Shown: positions 22,401 through 38,054, counted from the stretch's first letter. The stretch is DNA of 64,000 bases from Euleptes europaea (GCF_029931775.1 NC_079324.1:65107268-65171267); one strand, 5' to 3'. The notes: generated by a model not told the origin, from the letters alone. A program made the numbers and translations.

Positions 22401-25400
22401 AAGGCGTCGTGTGTCAATCGCCAGGCTCTGAGTCTCAGGCAAGAAGTGGCCTGCCGAGCCAGCAGCATCCAGAAGACCAGGCAGGGGCGCCCGCGCCTCC
22501 CAAGGGCAGATCAGCCTGGCAGCCTCCGTCACAGAACAATTATGGTGGGAGGGGTAGCACTTGACTCTCCCGCAAGGGCAGGGAAGGCAGAACAAGACCA
22601 CAGGGCAGGATGGGTAACACAACTTCTAAGGAGGTCCGTTCAGTCCTCACCCTCCTCGTCTGCCAACAAGGCTTCTCTCGCCAGGCCTTAAAGTCCAGGA
22701 AACAAAAGACCGGCATGACCCTTCTCAGGAAGAGAAGGCTCAGTGGTGGCAAAGCCCTTCCGCCTGGGAGCCAGATCGGATCGACTGAAAGCAACCGTGC
22801 CACCCCAGGGCCGGGCCAGCCTCTCTTTGCAACAGAGGATCCACCCGCCCCAGGATCCCCGCCAGAGGCTGCAGTCAGAAGCTCTAACTACTTGAAATGA
22901 GGATTTCACATCAGGGTTCCCGCAGCTGTGCCCCCAAAATGGGCGTGCGGCCGACAGCTCTCCTGTCAACAACCTCCCTCGATTCGGGCAACAAGCTTAA
23001 AGGCGAGAACCCTCCAAGCCACCACTCGGCAGAGCCGTGCGATCGAGAAAAACAGTGTTGCTTACCTGTAACTGTTGTTCGTCGAGTGGTCTTCTGTGCA
23101 GGCACACATGGGTACTGCCAACTCTCCTGCACAGACACAGCCGGACGCACGCCACTCGGTCATTTGAAAGCCAGACTTTTGAAGCGGCAAAGTGTCGGCC
23201 TGGCTGGTATAAAAGAGGCCCATCGCAAGATCCCTTTTTGGGGATTATCACACAAAGGGCTGTTGCCTAACATTTGCGGAACAGAGAGGGAACAAAAGAG
23301 CCACCCTTGCCAGGATGTCTCCCACAAGGGGCAACTGGGCACCATTTTGTGCCCACTCCCACGCAAGTCACAAATAAATCCAGGAAGGGAAGGGGCAAAA
23401 TACTGTAAGAAAGGGAGAATCTAAAGCAGAGCCTATTTCTTCAGACACACCCTTTGGAGCCTCAGCCCGAGCATCGAGCTTCTGTGAAGCTGCATCCACG
23501 CAGAATATCCCACCTTTTCAGCAAAATTGAACTGGAGAAGAAAAGGTGCCAGGAACTGGGCCGTGCGTGGGATGGGGAGGGGAAAGATGACCCCTGAAGG
23601 CTGCTCTCAAATGTTAAAGGGAAAACGTCTGCTCAAAAAATATGATCAAGAAACGCCTGCTTAGGAAGAACGTGCCATCCATTCAGAAATCCTCGTTCAC
23701 AAAGGGAAAATAATATTTCCAGTGCTTTTTTCTGCATCATAATTAGTTTATACTGTTTCTTTATGGCTCCGTAAGAGGCACTTAGCACATGGTAATCGGG
23801 AGCAGGTGGGAGATTCCAAATGACTGAAGAACAAGGCCTCGACATCCGTCCGGCAGAAGCACAACAGGCAGTGGAGAAGTAAGTAAGTAGGTAAGTAAGT
23901 AAGTAAGTAAATAAGACACATGGAAAGCCACTTGGGGGAGTGGGGGGGAGTAGGGCTCTGACCTAACGTTTCAGCGAGAAGAGGAGCAGCGGATGAGCAT
24001 GCACAACCTGTTATGGGTCAAGCGTGCCCCTCCCTCACTGCTTTCTGCTCTCCATCCTCCGCCTGAGACACAAAGTCAGTGCTGGGGCTCAAACACTCGT
24101 GCCTACAGACGGCGGGTAGTCCACACATTCAGCCCTAGCGTTGAGACAGCGCAGAGTGGGCCCAGGAGGGTTGTCGTGCGCCTTCCACACTCTCCCAGCC
24201 CTGGACCCTCGAGGGAGTACGGCTGCTCAGAGGCAGCAGCATTTTGCTGCAGAGGGACATGGAGTGGGGCAGCCCACGGGAGCAGCCTTCTCCGGAGCCA
24301 GGCCACTGGGACGCCGACGTTTCCTCCAGCTGGCGGGGCGGCGGAGAAGGGGTCCTCCTCTAGCCTGCTCTTTGGCACTCTTTAAGCTGGGAAGTGCCAA
24401 GGGCTGAACCCAGAACCCCCACTTAATACGCTTCCATCCTGCCTTTTGCCAGGGCTCCGAAGTGGCCAATGACATTTTTAAAAACCACAGCAATATGGAA
24501 TAAAAATCACAGCCCCACACACACCGGCAAACACCAGGCACAGAAGCCAATAAAGTCATCAGGATCAGGAAGTCGGGAGCAGGGGATAAAAACAGAGAAT
24601 CAGCCCCAGCTTCAGCTGGCCTCTCAAGGGGACCCCCGATGGGGCCAGGCAGACATCTCAGGGAAGGGGTGTCACAGTGGAAAAGGCCCCCTCACGGGTG
24701 GCCAACCCACACTCACTGCTCAGTGGAGGCACAGCCAACAGAGCTTCTGAGAAAAGTCTTCAGTTTCAGGGTGGTTATCTTGGGAGGAAGCAGGCCTGGA
24801 TGTATCCTGGATCAGGGCCGTGTGCACCTCTCGAGGTCAAAACCAGCACTTCGAATGGGGCCTGGAAACCCTCGCCGGCACCCCCAGCCCAGAACGACCC
24901 CCGCAGCAAGCTCCTTCGGACTTCACCAGTTTGGATCAAGGGCAATCCCAAACAATTGCCAAAGGCAGCCCCAGGGAAGACACGCTGCAGTGGTCTAGCC
25001 TGACAGCACTCTGCAGGCACGCCCACGGTGAGGTCCTTGTCTCCAAGGAGAGGACATCGCCAGCCGGCCAGTTTTAATTGGCAAAAGGCGCCCCAGGCCA
25101 CACCCAGCGGCAAAGCTGGAGGTAGAGCCCACCCGACCGGCAGGGCCACCAGGGTCTGGGATAGGGCTAGCTGAGAAAGACACGATACAAACGCGCCCGG
25201 CGCACTGTTCTTTTGTCAAACAGATTTCAGTGTCATGGCTGAGTCTCCTTTCCCCCCTCCGCCGCCCAAAGCAGCAGTGTTCTGCTCTTCAAAAGTAAGG
25301 GAACCTGGGGACATCAGGAAGCTTGGGGGAAAACTGAGGAGAAGAGGGAAAGATGCTTCTCCCATCTAGTTCCCAAGCAAAACAAAGCCCAGCTCCTGTC

Positions 25401-28400
25401 CCCACCACCCCTCTGTGATTGACAGAGAGTGTTCCAGCTTCCCCCCCCCCACCCCAGACCCTGTTTTTCTCAGTTCAAAAGCCCCTAAGACTCTCCAAGA
25501 GAGCAGAGGCTGGCTTTGTCTGCTGTGGGGACCCCAAGTGAGGCTAGAGGTGCCAAGAGCTCGGCGGCAAAGGACGATGCAGCGCCAGCCTCCCGCTCGA
25601 GAGCTGCCTGGCGAGGGGCCTCTTGCATCCGGCCTATGTCCTTGGCAGCCCGCAGAGGAGCGGGGGACAGCCTAGGGCTCCGGGGCCCAGCCTGCTGCCT
25701 CCAGAGTGCAAAGAACAGGGCCTTCCGAATGCCGTGTTGGGCGACAGGATGCATTCTCTGAAATATCAGCATGGCACAAAACCTGCCCGTGCCATAGAAT
25801 TGCCCTGCTTTTGCCCGTGAGGACGCTTCCCAGACTGTGGCTGAGCATCAGCACACGGCAGCTTCTGCTTCAGAGGACAGGACGGAGCAGCCCCAGCTAC
25901 GACAGCCGTGGCGGCGGCAGCAGCCCTTCCAAGCGCAGGGCCAGACTCCCCCCTCCCGTCCGCGGTGCTCCTTCCCAAGCGAAGGCAGAACCCAGCTGGC
26001 CCCCAAGTGCTTTCCCTGCCGAGCCGTTTAAACTAAACCAAATCATGAAAGCCGCAGGATGAGAGCGAATTCCTGACCCTTCACAAAACCAGCCCCGCAT
26101 CCTCCCTTCCTCCCTCCCTCCCTCCCTCTGCCAAGCCTCTGCCAGCAAACAAAGAGATGCGGAGGGGTCCCTCCAGGCAGCTTTCTTTTTTAAAGAAACA
26201 TTTCTAGCCCCTTCCCCACCCCCAAGGACTCCAAGCAGATTGCAATTACAACAGCACAAAACACAATCGCCCAAGCATTTAAAACCAACACACCAGACTA
26301 CGCGTTACCAGAAATCCTGAACACCTATCTCAAACCAGACCAATTCAACCGAGCTCAATGAAAGAGGTCCGAGTCATTCCTCAAGTAGGCCAGCCCCTCA
26401 GATAAGCGCAGGGCAGACCGACCTCTCAGTCAGAACCTGAACCAGGCTCTCCTGCAAAGAGCTAGAGAAGCTAATGCTCAATACCTTGGGGCATTGTTTT
26501 TAAGATGGGTGTAGTATGCATAGTTCTGAGGACTACCACAAGGAGGCAGAGACCCTGGAGAGCTGCTGCTGGTCTGAGCAGACGATACGGACTTTGATGG
26601 ACCAAGGAGGGTCTGATTCAGTATCAGGCAGCTTCAGGTGTTCATGTGAGGTAAGTTGCAGCATTTCACACCAACTGAAGCTGCCAGTCTTCAAGGGCAG
26701 CCCCGTGTACAGTGCATTACGGTAATCCAGCCATGGGGATACTATAGCATGGACTGGCATGGCCAGTTCAGCTGGGTCCAAACAAAGGCCACTATTCATG
26801 TCAAATACACTCTTAGCCTCACGTCTCACCGTGAGAAACAGATTAGTGAATTGGCCAGCAAGCAAAAAGCCCAGCTTATTTGCATTACAGCTCTCTGATA
26901 CAAATACATTGGACAGTGTTTGCACCCCTCAGGATCCTAGGAGGCCCCATTTCCTCACCTGAGAAAAGGTCCATGGCTACCATCCCACAAAGTGGTCTAA
27001 CCCAGGCCCATTCTGCAGGCGGCTGCAATTAATTAGCCATACATTTCTCTGAAATTTGCTGCAGAACAAAAGCAGTCAAGTGTGACATTTATTGTTTCTC
27101 TCCCTTTGGAAACACTCCAATTTCAGAGCAACTATGTTCACACTTGGGAGGCTGGCCACGCCGCCATCTTTGGTGGCAGAGACCCACTGCCTTCACAAGG
27201 CGCCATCAACCCCACGCGCCACGATGTCTCGTATTCCCCAGAACTTCTGAGCTGCTGCATGAGCCAAGCAGATAGCTGGTTTGATCAGGAAAAGGCACTC
27301 CAATCTGTATTGGAAACCATCATTCAACAACTAGCCACAAGCAGTGGTTCAGTACCCCCCCCGCCCCCTCCTGAAGGACAAAGGTTGGCAAAGCTCTTCT
27401 CCAGACTGTCATCTGCTTTGTTTTGGGGGCTACTTCAAGTTAATACAGTTCAGACCTCACTTCAAACGCCCACCCACCCCAGGGAAAGAAACACGCACAC
27501 CGCCTCTTTCTCCCAACCCAACACCCCCTCGCAAAAGCACAGAACTCTTTGCTAGGAAAGAAGCTGACAGAAGAGGGAATGCCCACACGGAGCCAGGCAC
27601 TGAGCAAATATGCCCACTGGTCCTTGGGAGCAGGCAGCACCCCTCCTCCAACCAGGCCTTCCAGAATAACAAGAAGTTTGGCTTGATACTGGAAGCAGGG
27701 CAAATGGTTCCTGATTTCTAGGGATGCCAGCCTTCAGGTGGGGCCTGGAGAGCTTCCAGAGTTATAGCTCATCTCAAGGCAACAGAGATCAGTTTCCCTG
27801 GAGAAAATGGCTGCTTTAGAGGGTGGACTCTATGGCATTGCACCCCACTGAGTTTCCTCCCCCACATACCCTACCTCCCCCCACAGCTCCAACCACCCCC
27901 CAAATCTCCAGGTACCTCCCAGCCTGGGGCTGGCAACCCTACGTGATTTCCGAAAAGAGACACTCACTCAAGAAGAGACCTTGGAAGAGCAAATCTTGCC
28001 TTCCCAACACTGCTGGACCAAAAAGAGGTGGGGAATCCACGTGGGATCCATTTAGAACCTGTCTTGAAATTAACGGGTTGAGTTCAAAGCATTTTGCTAT
28101 CAGCTACGTTCCCGCCCCCCTCCTGCTGGGGGTTCAAACACTCAGCCCTGTGCCAGCTTTTTTGGCATTGCTAACAGGGATTCCCACTTATTTGGGGGAG
28201 AGGCAGCTGGAACACCTCCCTCAAAGGAAAACAGCCCATAAAGGGGTGCATTTGCTGTAGCGCACAAGCATTCCCAAGCGCAGCCCGAAACAGTCAAAGG
28301 GAGAGCCGGTAGAGACCCAGTGCGGTTCTACGACTTGCTGCCTGACTGCCTCCATCCACAACATCTGCCCCTGTGGATCTACTGCAGTTCTCCCCAGGCC

Positions 28401-31400
28401 GCCAGCCACGACACCCTCCTCCCTGGGAAACCACAACCTCAAGAGCCACTGGCCAGGGCTGAGCAGAGTGCAGCTGGCCTGCTTGCTCAGTTTGACGGGT
28501 GATTCTCACTCGAGCCCCACTTAGGAAAGAATGTATTTTAAACACTGGAGCCAGCAAATCCTGCCGAGTCCTGCGTGCTCACAGAAGTCGGTGGTCCTCT
28601 CTGGAAGCAAAGACAGCAAACTGGCTTCCCAGCCGCGGCCCCCGTGCAACACTGCAGACGGCCCTGAGCTAAGCGGTCCAGTCAAGAGGGACCCTCGGTG
28701 ACCAGGGCTCTCGTCTCCAACAGGGAGGAGAGGAGGCAGCGTCTTGCCTTTCCTGAAGTACAAGACCATCAGTGACAAGGAAAGAAACCAACACATGCGC
28801 AACCTGTGCCGGGGGGGGGGGGGGCTCCCAAAGCCCAACGGGCCCCAGCCTCAAGCTCAAAATTTCAATTCCGTTCCTGCCTCCGGGATGATACTCCTTT
28901 CAACAGATTCACCACAACTGAATGGGCTGCGATGCAAAGGCACATTTGGGCCTAAACGCTAACTGGGCGGCAGCAACCCCCATCCAACCCAAAGCAGCAT
29001 TTTTCGTCCAATTTGCTTTGCTGAATGAAAGACAAAGCAGACTGGATATTGAGTCTTTTATTTTAAGGTTACAGATTGATTTTCTCTCAAGAAACTCTCT
29101 CTCTTGACAATTACAAAATCCTACTTTAAATTCCCTTCAGATTTCTGTATAAGTTATATCACCACCAGCAACCGAAATTCTCTCTTAGGGTCCAGAAGAT
29201 CAAACCTTTATTTGCTTCAATTTTTTAAAAAATCAGATTTTGCACCAGGCCGCTGCCATCTCACTTTCAAAAGACGGGTTGGCCCACTGGCGAGCTCAGG
29301 ATATGTTCACCAGGACTGCAAAGGCCACGTGGTCACTTGTGATTACAGCACAGGCAATAACGAAATCTCGTTTTAAATAAAAGGGATCTTCTGGCTTTTC
29401 TATCAGATTCAAAATAAACACTCAAACAGTATTTTTAGCATCTCTGGTAAAAACCTTTATCATGACATTGAACCTCAAATTGTGTTATATCAGCAAATAC
29501 TGTCAAAACCAACTGCTATTTAAGAAAACAAAAATATTGGTGGGACACTCAAACACAATCTGTTTTCCATCCTGAGCTAGAAAAACCTTTAGAATACATC
29601 TAGTTCCTGTGCTTTTTAAGCCAGTCTTTTAAAAAGTTTGCAGCAGGAATCAGCAAAATTTCTATTACTAGTGCACAATTAAATGTGCTCTAAGGCATAA
29701 TAAAGGAAGCACAGAGACCACCTCAGAAGGCTTCAGAGAGCTTTGATGACAGTAACAGAGCTATGGGCGGCTTTGGCCCCTGCTAAACCTCTTGAAAACA
29801 AGGGGATTTTGCTTCCACACAAGTGAGTTTCGGATGAGGGGGGCAGTGGGTTCATTAGTCAAGCAACCTTCAACTCACTCACAGACTCTGTCACCTGTTC
29901 AACTATGAATGCCTCCCAATATGGGCAACAACTGATTAAAGTAACTATTTCCTCAGTTAGCCAAGATAAAATAACATTTGCCTATCCCACGAAAATGATA
30001 AGTAAAATATTGGGGGGGGGGCAGGGAAAGAAGAAGAAGAGTTGGTTTTTATATGCCGACTTTCTCTACCACTTAAGGAAGACTCAAACCAGCTTACAAG
30101 AGTGGTGAAAACCACCCAGAACAGTCTTTTGCAAGGAACATCTCCATATAAACTAATATCTTCTACACATTCTTAGTCTAGGCTTGATCAATAAACCTGC
30201 AAGGCTATCCAAATAATGCTTTGCACCCTAAACAGAGTGGACAGAACCTACCCTGAAATTTTTTCTCTGGCCCAGACCAGTGCCAGACCAAGTCAAAATG
30301 GTGTGAGATGCACAAAAACCCATCTAGTTTGTCTTTAAATGAAAAAATACACCCTCCCCCACAGCCCCAAACTCTGAGCATTAATTTTTACAACCCCGTA
30401 AAACACTCACCTGCCACTTCAGTCCTAAACGCATTGTAAATGCCGAGGTCCACAAGACTGCTGGGTTCCATATAAAAAGTAAAATATATAATAAACGACT
30501 TCAGGCTCAGAACTAAACATCACACATCCTTTGAAAGCGGAGGAGCAAACGATTAGGGGGATAACGGGCATGTGTGTGTTTTGTGTGTGTGTTTTGCAAC
30601 CTGGCATCAGCTCAGTTGTTCCCTTTTGAAGCATTACAAAAATCAGCTAGTTAAAATTAATGGATTGTTCCTCCAGATGGTGAGTCCACACAGGTTAAGA
30701 TTTAAGAGAAATTTGATGATGATCTCTGGCACAATTTCTAGATATGCTTCCCTTCGAAAGAAATCTGACTGGCTCGTCTCAAAAAGGAGAGCCACGGCCT
30801 GAGCAGGAACTGCAGAGCAGCGCAAAAGATGGGAGCGGCTTCGTGGCGGAGCAAACTCAAAGCCCGATTCCAGCTGCTCCTCTTATACCCCAGTAGAAAA
30901 TCCTACAAGACATTTTTTATTCATTACTGACACCAGCTCTAGAGCCCCCCCCCCCCCCACACACACACACCAAATACGGGCACCAAATACGGTTTAAACC
31001 AAGAGGCTAGATGGAATCATGGCCAGACTGTGGTTCCTCCGTAGGCTTTCCGGCTGTCTATGCTGATCCCAAGGTGCCAGCACCGAAACAAACCCTTCTG
31101 GTCTACACCCCAAGGCCTCTCAACTGCATCACTACTCAGAGAAGAATCTGAGGAACAGCCTTTACTAATCTGAGCCTCCAGAGACTCTTTTCACGTACAC
31201 AAATAGCCACGGCCCATTACAGTAAAAGGCTCGACCCTGGCCGCAAAAGCCAAGCAGAGGGTTTCACGATCCACGGCCGGCACAAATTTACGCCATTAGG
31301 AAGACGGCTGGTCTCTTAAAGTAGGGGTGCTTCATCGTCCTTCCTGCAGGGGAAGGAGCGTGGCCAGGGGCTGCCAGCACATACTCTGAATACTGGGGGG

Positions 31401-34400
31401 CTCAGATGGGGGGAAACGAGGGAGTCTTCTTTTGTGAAACTTCATGGGGGAGGTCCAGAAGTGCAGACTCTGCTGTAACCAGATTCCAATTCACCCAGCA
31501 TTTCAACATGTGCAGGCACAAATTTAGATGCCCCCCCCTGTAGCCCCCTCCAGAGCCACCCAGCAGCACAAAGTGCCCTTGCCTCCAGAGTACCCAGATA
31601 AACAGTCACACACACACACACACACACCCTTTGGTCTAGCAGATGGCAGGGGGCTCAGCTCTCGGCACTTCAAGCCATTTCTGATGATAACATTCTTTTG
31701 TTTAATGCTTCCTGAAATGCCACAAACAAAATACGTTAAAATGGCACCTAAAATTCACAGCTGTCTTTCCAAAACAGAGATTCCAATTTAACAAACATGG
31801 TTCAAGGCGCTGCTGCAAACCAGACAGAAGATGTGCTTACGGTAAGAGTCGAAGAACAGCCCCGTTACCCCGCTACTCAAAGGAGGACAATTCCCAGCCC
31901 TTGAGCCCAAACGGGGCGAACGTTCCAAGGACATTTACGGCCACAGGACAGGTTTAGATGGGAAGCAAAGTGCTCCACTTTGGCCCAATCTGATATGCAA
32001 ATAAGTACCCCAGCGTACCCCCCAACCCCCCCCCCCGCAAAATATGGCAGAAAACAGGATTCAATCTGGAGTGAGCCTCACAATCAGTTATTGGCCTCAA
32101 CGTCAATCAACACAAGCAGTCCCCCCCCCCCTATTCTCCGCAGGCGTGGATAAGCCAAGTGAAAGGAAAACAGGACAACTGAGATGAGGAAAGATTTTAA
32201 CCATTCAACGTTTTCAGCAACCGCTGTTATGGAAAGCTACAAAAATTTTATCCTGAGACAATCAGAAAAGGGACCAGATAACCAAGGAAGCAACTATTGG
32301 AGACCAATATTTTCCTAAAGGCACCAGAAGGTCAGCTCAGAATTATGTCAGTCAAATGAAGCCAAATTACCATGCAGCAAATTTTGTGAAAGCAATTAGT
32401 GACCTTTGTTGAGTGGCCATCCGTAGAGGACCACCTAAAACCCCCGAGCACACAGAGTTGCTGCTGGCCACAGGCTTGGGGAAGGCTCCTAACTCAGACC
32501 ATTAACCCAGAGCATTTATTCAAGGCGCACATCAGGTTATGCTCTGCAACTTTTTGGCAAAGGCAGCAGCTTTGTGGAGGCAGTGAAAACCCCTCACAGA
32601 ACTTTAAACTACGTGATCCAAGCAAGCAAAACAGCTCTGAGAAGCGCAGCAGATCAGGTAGGTTTGCCCACTCCCAACAGTCCTTAGTGTGCCATAAACC
32701 TAGAAACACAGCTCTTCACATGGTTTGGACTTTCTGTAAGGTATTTCAAAGTTAAGTGTTTAAAAACACGAGCTATACCCTCAGACAAATGAGAGAGAGC
32801 CAGGGCAAAGACCCAGAAACACATCAAGAGGAAATCTCAGCCCCCCCCCCCCGTCAACACCGCAAAGAAATGTTCTGCCTTAGATAGGTTATTCAATTAA
32901 TGTTGCCTTTGTCCTATGTGCCGGCTTGTTTCAGTGACAGATTTATGAACGCATGGCAAACGGCTGCCAAGCCAAACAGCAGCGAAATGTCCTGCGAGTG
33001 AAAACCCCACGGCCACCACAGAGGAAAACCACATCTATCGGCATTTTGCCTGCCAGCCACCAAAGCAGTATCAGGCTGTGTGTTCCAGAGGGTCAAAGAA
33101 ACCAGCATGGATCTTCCTCAAATGCTCGAGAATGAACCAAGGACAGCAGCGTCCCCAAGGAGCGCCCTGCCCTGCCGAGACCCCTCGCTGCAAACGAGAG
33201 AGGCCAACTCAGCTCCTAACTCGGGAGGGGGGGGGAGCTCTCTTCTTTCCAGCGGGCCAGACTTTCAAGGCTTTCCTTCCTAGGATCAGGGTGCAAGGCA
33301 GCCCTCACTTCTGAACAGAATCCAAGAAGACCGACGCTGCCACTGGAGAAGATGCCCATGCCATTTTGTGCCACAGCAAACTTCAAGGCTGCCAAAGGGG
33401 CCGTTTGCAACATTTCCAGCTCTTCTCCATCACATGAATAAGTCCCTCCAAGGGCAACCCCAACCTCTGGTTTTGAGGGGCATCTTACAAAAAGAAAGGA
33501 AGGCTTGTTCTAACAGAAAATATCAGTTATAGCTGCTCTGCAAACTTGGCTCTCTACAGCTGCCCTTCTCTGCTCACAGCAGGCAATTACATGAGGACGA
33601 TGAAAAAAAATTCTGCTCAAATAGGGAGAGCTGGGGGCCTCTGTTTTTTTTTGGGGGGGGGTCTGCCCAGAATTTTAACTTTCCAGTTTAAACAGGTATT
33701 TAAAAAAAAACATTTAATTTTTTGGCTGTATTTGCAATTCATAAATACAGAACTCAGTAAGGCTATTCATATGATAATGTACTCATCTAGATATCCTGCA
33801 CACTAATTTTAAATTAAAACGGATGCGAAGGATTCTGGTGCTGGGCTGGCAGTCCCCACAAGAAGAAGACTCCACAGCTTGTTTAATGCTTCAGCTAGAA
33901 CGGAAAGAGAGCAGGGCCTGGATCCACGACAGAAGGTGTAGCGGGCCAGGCCATTTCCATGCTATGAACAATTCGAAAGACATTTCCCCTTTCTCAACAT
34001 GCGGCAATCAATTGTAAACCTTGTATAGGTAACAGCGCTCATTTCTTTGTACCCAGTGCTTTTAAAAAAATGTGCTGCAAGAAAGGATGTTTATCAGATT
34101 ACAATTCGAACAATAAAGGAACAAGTGCACATGAAGGCTAGCTCTTTCCTCTGGAATACAACACAGCCCTCCAAATGCCTATATTTTTACATACTGAATG
34201 ATGTGCAGCAAAAATACCTCTTCAATACAACCGCTGGAATAGATCTCTACTAATCTCTGGCACCTTGCTTACGGGGAAATTTAGCCTAAACTGCTGCTTC
34301 TCACTTATGGCATTTGTAAGGCTAGATTAATATCTCATGGTTTCCCTTGAAACCTTCACTGACAAGGACTCAGAACATGATAACATGAGGGTGGTTTTTC

Positions 34401-37400
34401 TACTGGGAAGACCAGTATCGTAGTGAAGAGACCTTTTTCCGTGCCCGAGAAACAACAGAAGGGCCTAGCCCTTATGAAAGCACTTCTGAGCAGGTCTACT
34501 CAGAATCCAACTCTGGCCAGGCCAACAGGGTTTACTCCCAGGAAAGTACTCCTAGGATCTCACGGCAAGACTCAGATACAATCCCATCTCTCGGGCAGGG
34601 CCGGGTCCCTTTACACATCACACTGTTTAAAAGAGGGGGACACACAATGCGATGGAAATCAAGGGGGTCTCGCTAGCCTAGCCCTATGCCAGACAGCCAA
34701 ATGTCCCGGCAGGCACCAAAGGGTCATCAAGACCAGCAAAACACGACCCAGAAGCTGTTCCCTGGCATCCTTCTCGGTAACCGGCAAAGATGGTCCGTTA
34801 TTTCTCTGCTTTCCACTCTGATTGTACTTACAGAGAGCCAGAGCGGGCGGGTGCGCGTACCCCCGCGTCTGGCAAGGCAGAAGTGACAGCAGCCATGATT
34901 TGTGCTAACTAGCTATTGATCCAGTCAGATCTAGATGTTGGGTACAAGGAACAATAAAAGACGGACCCAGGAAGGGAGGTGTGTGGAACTCCGTTTCAAA
35001 CCGGGAAAGGCAGCCACCTCTGCGTCAACCAATTTGTGTCCTTGCCTCTCTGAAGTCCAAAGGATGCTCCTAGGCTTCTCAGCACCTGTGGAGCCGGCCC
35101 CCTCCCCACGGTTCCTTCCCCAGGCATTGTGCAGGAATAAAGAGGCGGCCAGCCTGAATGCCCAAGAAAGCCAGGCGTTGCAGGGAGATTTTAAGGGACC
35201 CTGCTAAAGACCCCAAATCCACAGACCAGGGTGCACAACACCCACACCCCAAAACCACTAGCTGCCCCCACTCAGACTGCCCCACAAGCAGCAGGCGCAT
35301 GGTGCTGAGCCTGCCTGGTGACTTGTGGCTGAAACAAGGCTGTTGCTGGCCCCAATCCTCTGCAGCCTCCAGTTATGGGGCAGAAGCCTCACTGAAGAAA
35401 GAAATTTTGCAGTGTCACTACCCCGCAAAGCCCCTAACCTGGGACCCTTCAAAATCCCTCTAGAAGGGGACTCCTGCATTTCACTACACGCAGCTCCATC
35501 GACCTTTGCCATCGCGTTCATAACAATATAATGTGGTTCAAATATCAGACCTGTTCTTCTAGCCAGAAGTTACACAAAGAAAACCCCCCTTTCCTTCCCC
35601 CCCCCAGAACTTCTAAGAGAACGAAATGGAGGGAGGGGACAACCGAGCCCCCCACCCCATGCACACTGGTTTTGAAGTACTGGCCTGCCAGCTCTGAATT
35701 CGGCCAAGCATCCACTGCCTGCTGGGTGTTTCGGCATCTCCCGCAAAACGAGCCTCCGCTCTTTGCCTGGCCGCTCTTTGCCTCGCTCCCTCGCAGACGA
35801 AGAGCAGCCACCCCTGGGGAAAGGGCAGCCCTATCCCCCCCTTTTCCAATCCCCCCCATCAAGGACTCAGCAGGAGCCTCTGGGGTCTGTTCCTTTCCTA
35901 AGTTGCCACCAGTGGCCTTCAAAGGAGGAAGGGCCTGGTGGGGGCTGGCGACTGGCATCCAGGCCTGGCTGACTGGCCCGCTGCCCTGCGGCTTCCCCTC
36001 CCGCCCCGCCTGGGAGTCCCTGGCCAAGCCTGGCAGCACCTTGTTTCGGGGTGCTGGAAGCCGAGGCCGGCTCTCCCCTTCCAGCCTCCCCCCCCCCCCC
36101 CGCGCCCCGTGCCCGGCCCTCCAGCAGCCCAGGGAAAGGGGGAGGGGGGTGAGGGGGGCGCTACCTTCTTTGCTGGGCATGGGGGGCTTGGCCTTCTCCC
36201 AGGGCGCCAGGGCCTTGTCCTCCTCGTGCCCGTCGAGAAGGGCCTTGTCGGCGGGCAGGTACCAGGCGGCAGAGTGCTCGGCCATGAGCGAGTCCAGGTC
36301 GATGGTGCTGACGGAGGAGGAGGAGGAGGAGGAGGAGGAAGCGGAGGCCTTGCTGCCCTCGGCCGCCGCGCAGCAGCTGCTCAGCTCGTCGCCGTCCTGG
36401 CCGCCGCCGTCGGGGGGCTGCTGCTGCTGCTGCTGCTGCTGCTTGGCGCTCTGGAGGGCGAGCGGCTGGTCGTCGGAGATGCTGAACTGCTGGCGCTGCA
36501 GCTGGATCTGGGCCTGCAGGATCTCCAGCGGGTGGATCTCGTCGTGGGCCGGCGCGCCGCTGCTGGGGGGGGCCCCGCCGCCGTAGCCGTCGGGGGGGCT
36601 GGAGGTCGAGGCGGCGTGCAGGCCGAGCGGGGCCAGGCCGCCCTTCTGTCCGTGGAGCAGCGGGCTGCGGCTGGGCGGGCCTCTGGCCAGCGGCGTGTCG
36701 GAGCTGGAGGACACCCGGTCGTCGGCGCCCGCCTCGTCGGGGAAGTCTCCGCGGGGCGAGCCGGCCTCGGCCTTCTCCAAGGCAGGCAGCAGCTCGTGCT
36801 GCTCGGCCGCCGCCGCCCCGGCCGGGGGCAACAGGAGGTCTGCGGCGGCCCCCTTGGCCCAAGGGGCGGCGGGGGCGGGCGGGGTGCTGAGGGCCTTGTG
36901 CGGCTCGTGGAGGTGGGGGGCGCCGCCGCCGCCGCCCCCCGGGCCGCCTCGCTCCGCCGCCTGCCCGGGGCTGCTGCCCTCCGCGCCGCCCGACGGGCCG
37001 TACTTGTCGAAGAAGCCGCCGCCGCCGCCGCCGCCGGCCGGGCTGACGTGGCCGCTGTCCCGTTTCCGACGGCCCCTGCCGCGCCCGCCGCCCGCCTTGG
37101 CGTCGCCGGGCGCCGGTCCGGGGGAGTAGTTGGGCGACAAGCCGCTGTCGGCGGGCGGGGGCCCGGGGGGAGGCGGCGGGGGCCCGGGGGCGGCCGCCTC
37201 GGGGGGCTCGGCGGGGCCGAGCTTGCTGCGCTTGGCGCCCTCCCCGCCGCCCGCCCCGCCGCCGCCGCCGCCCGCCGCCCCCGCCGCCGTCGGGCCCTTC
37301 TTGGCGAAGGTGACGTTGAGGTTGGGGGCGCCCAGGCTGGCGATCATGTTCTGGCAGGCGGTGGACAGGGCGGCCAGGCAGCTCTGCCCGAAGAGGCCCC

Positions 37401-38019
37401 CCCCGACGCCGCCCTCCTTGGGGCCCCCGCCCGGCCCCCCGACGCCGCCGCCGCCGCCGCCCGCCTTGGGGAAGGAGGCCAGCGACAGGGCGCCCAGCTT
37501 GCTGCTGGGCGGCGGGGGCCGGGGCGGCGGGGCGGCGCTGTGGAAGTCCGTCGGGGGGCCGTAGGGGGCGGGCGAGGCGCCGTGCGGGGGCGCCTGGCGG
37601 CCGGGGGCGCCGGCGAAGGGGAAGGCGTGCTGCTGCGGCGGCTGCGGCGGCTGCTGCGGCTGCGGGGCGGCGAAGTCCGGGCCGGGCCGGCGCTCGGCGG
37701 GCGGGCTCAGGCCGAACGGGCCGTGCAGGCCGGCGGGGGAGGGCGCGGGGCCGTCGGCCGTCGGGGGCAGCCGCAGCGTCGGGGGCTCCTGCAGGCCCGC
37801 CAGGCCGCCGCCCCCCGGCCGGAAGAGCAGGTCCCCCGCCGCCGCCGCCGCGGGGAACCAGGCGCCCTCCTGCGCCTCGAAGGCGGGCTCGGCGTGGGGG
37901 TGGCCGTGGGGCGGGGGGCCCCCCAGCTGCTGCAGGCCGGCCTGGCGGAGGCGCGGCGGCGGCGGGTGGCGCGAGGCGGCCATGTGCTTCATGAGCAGGG
38001 CGGCGTGGTGGCGCTGCTG

Positions 38020-38054
<35 letters not shown>

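Noticed and set aside
36695-37564. Two consecutive 144-codon frames on the + strand in MN1 exon 1
   Set aside because: Antisense shadow frames of MN1 low-complexity coding sequence.
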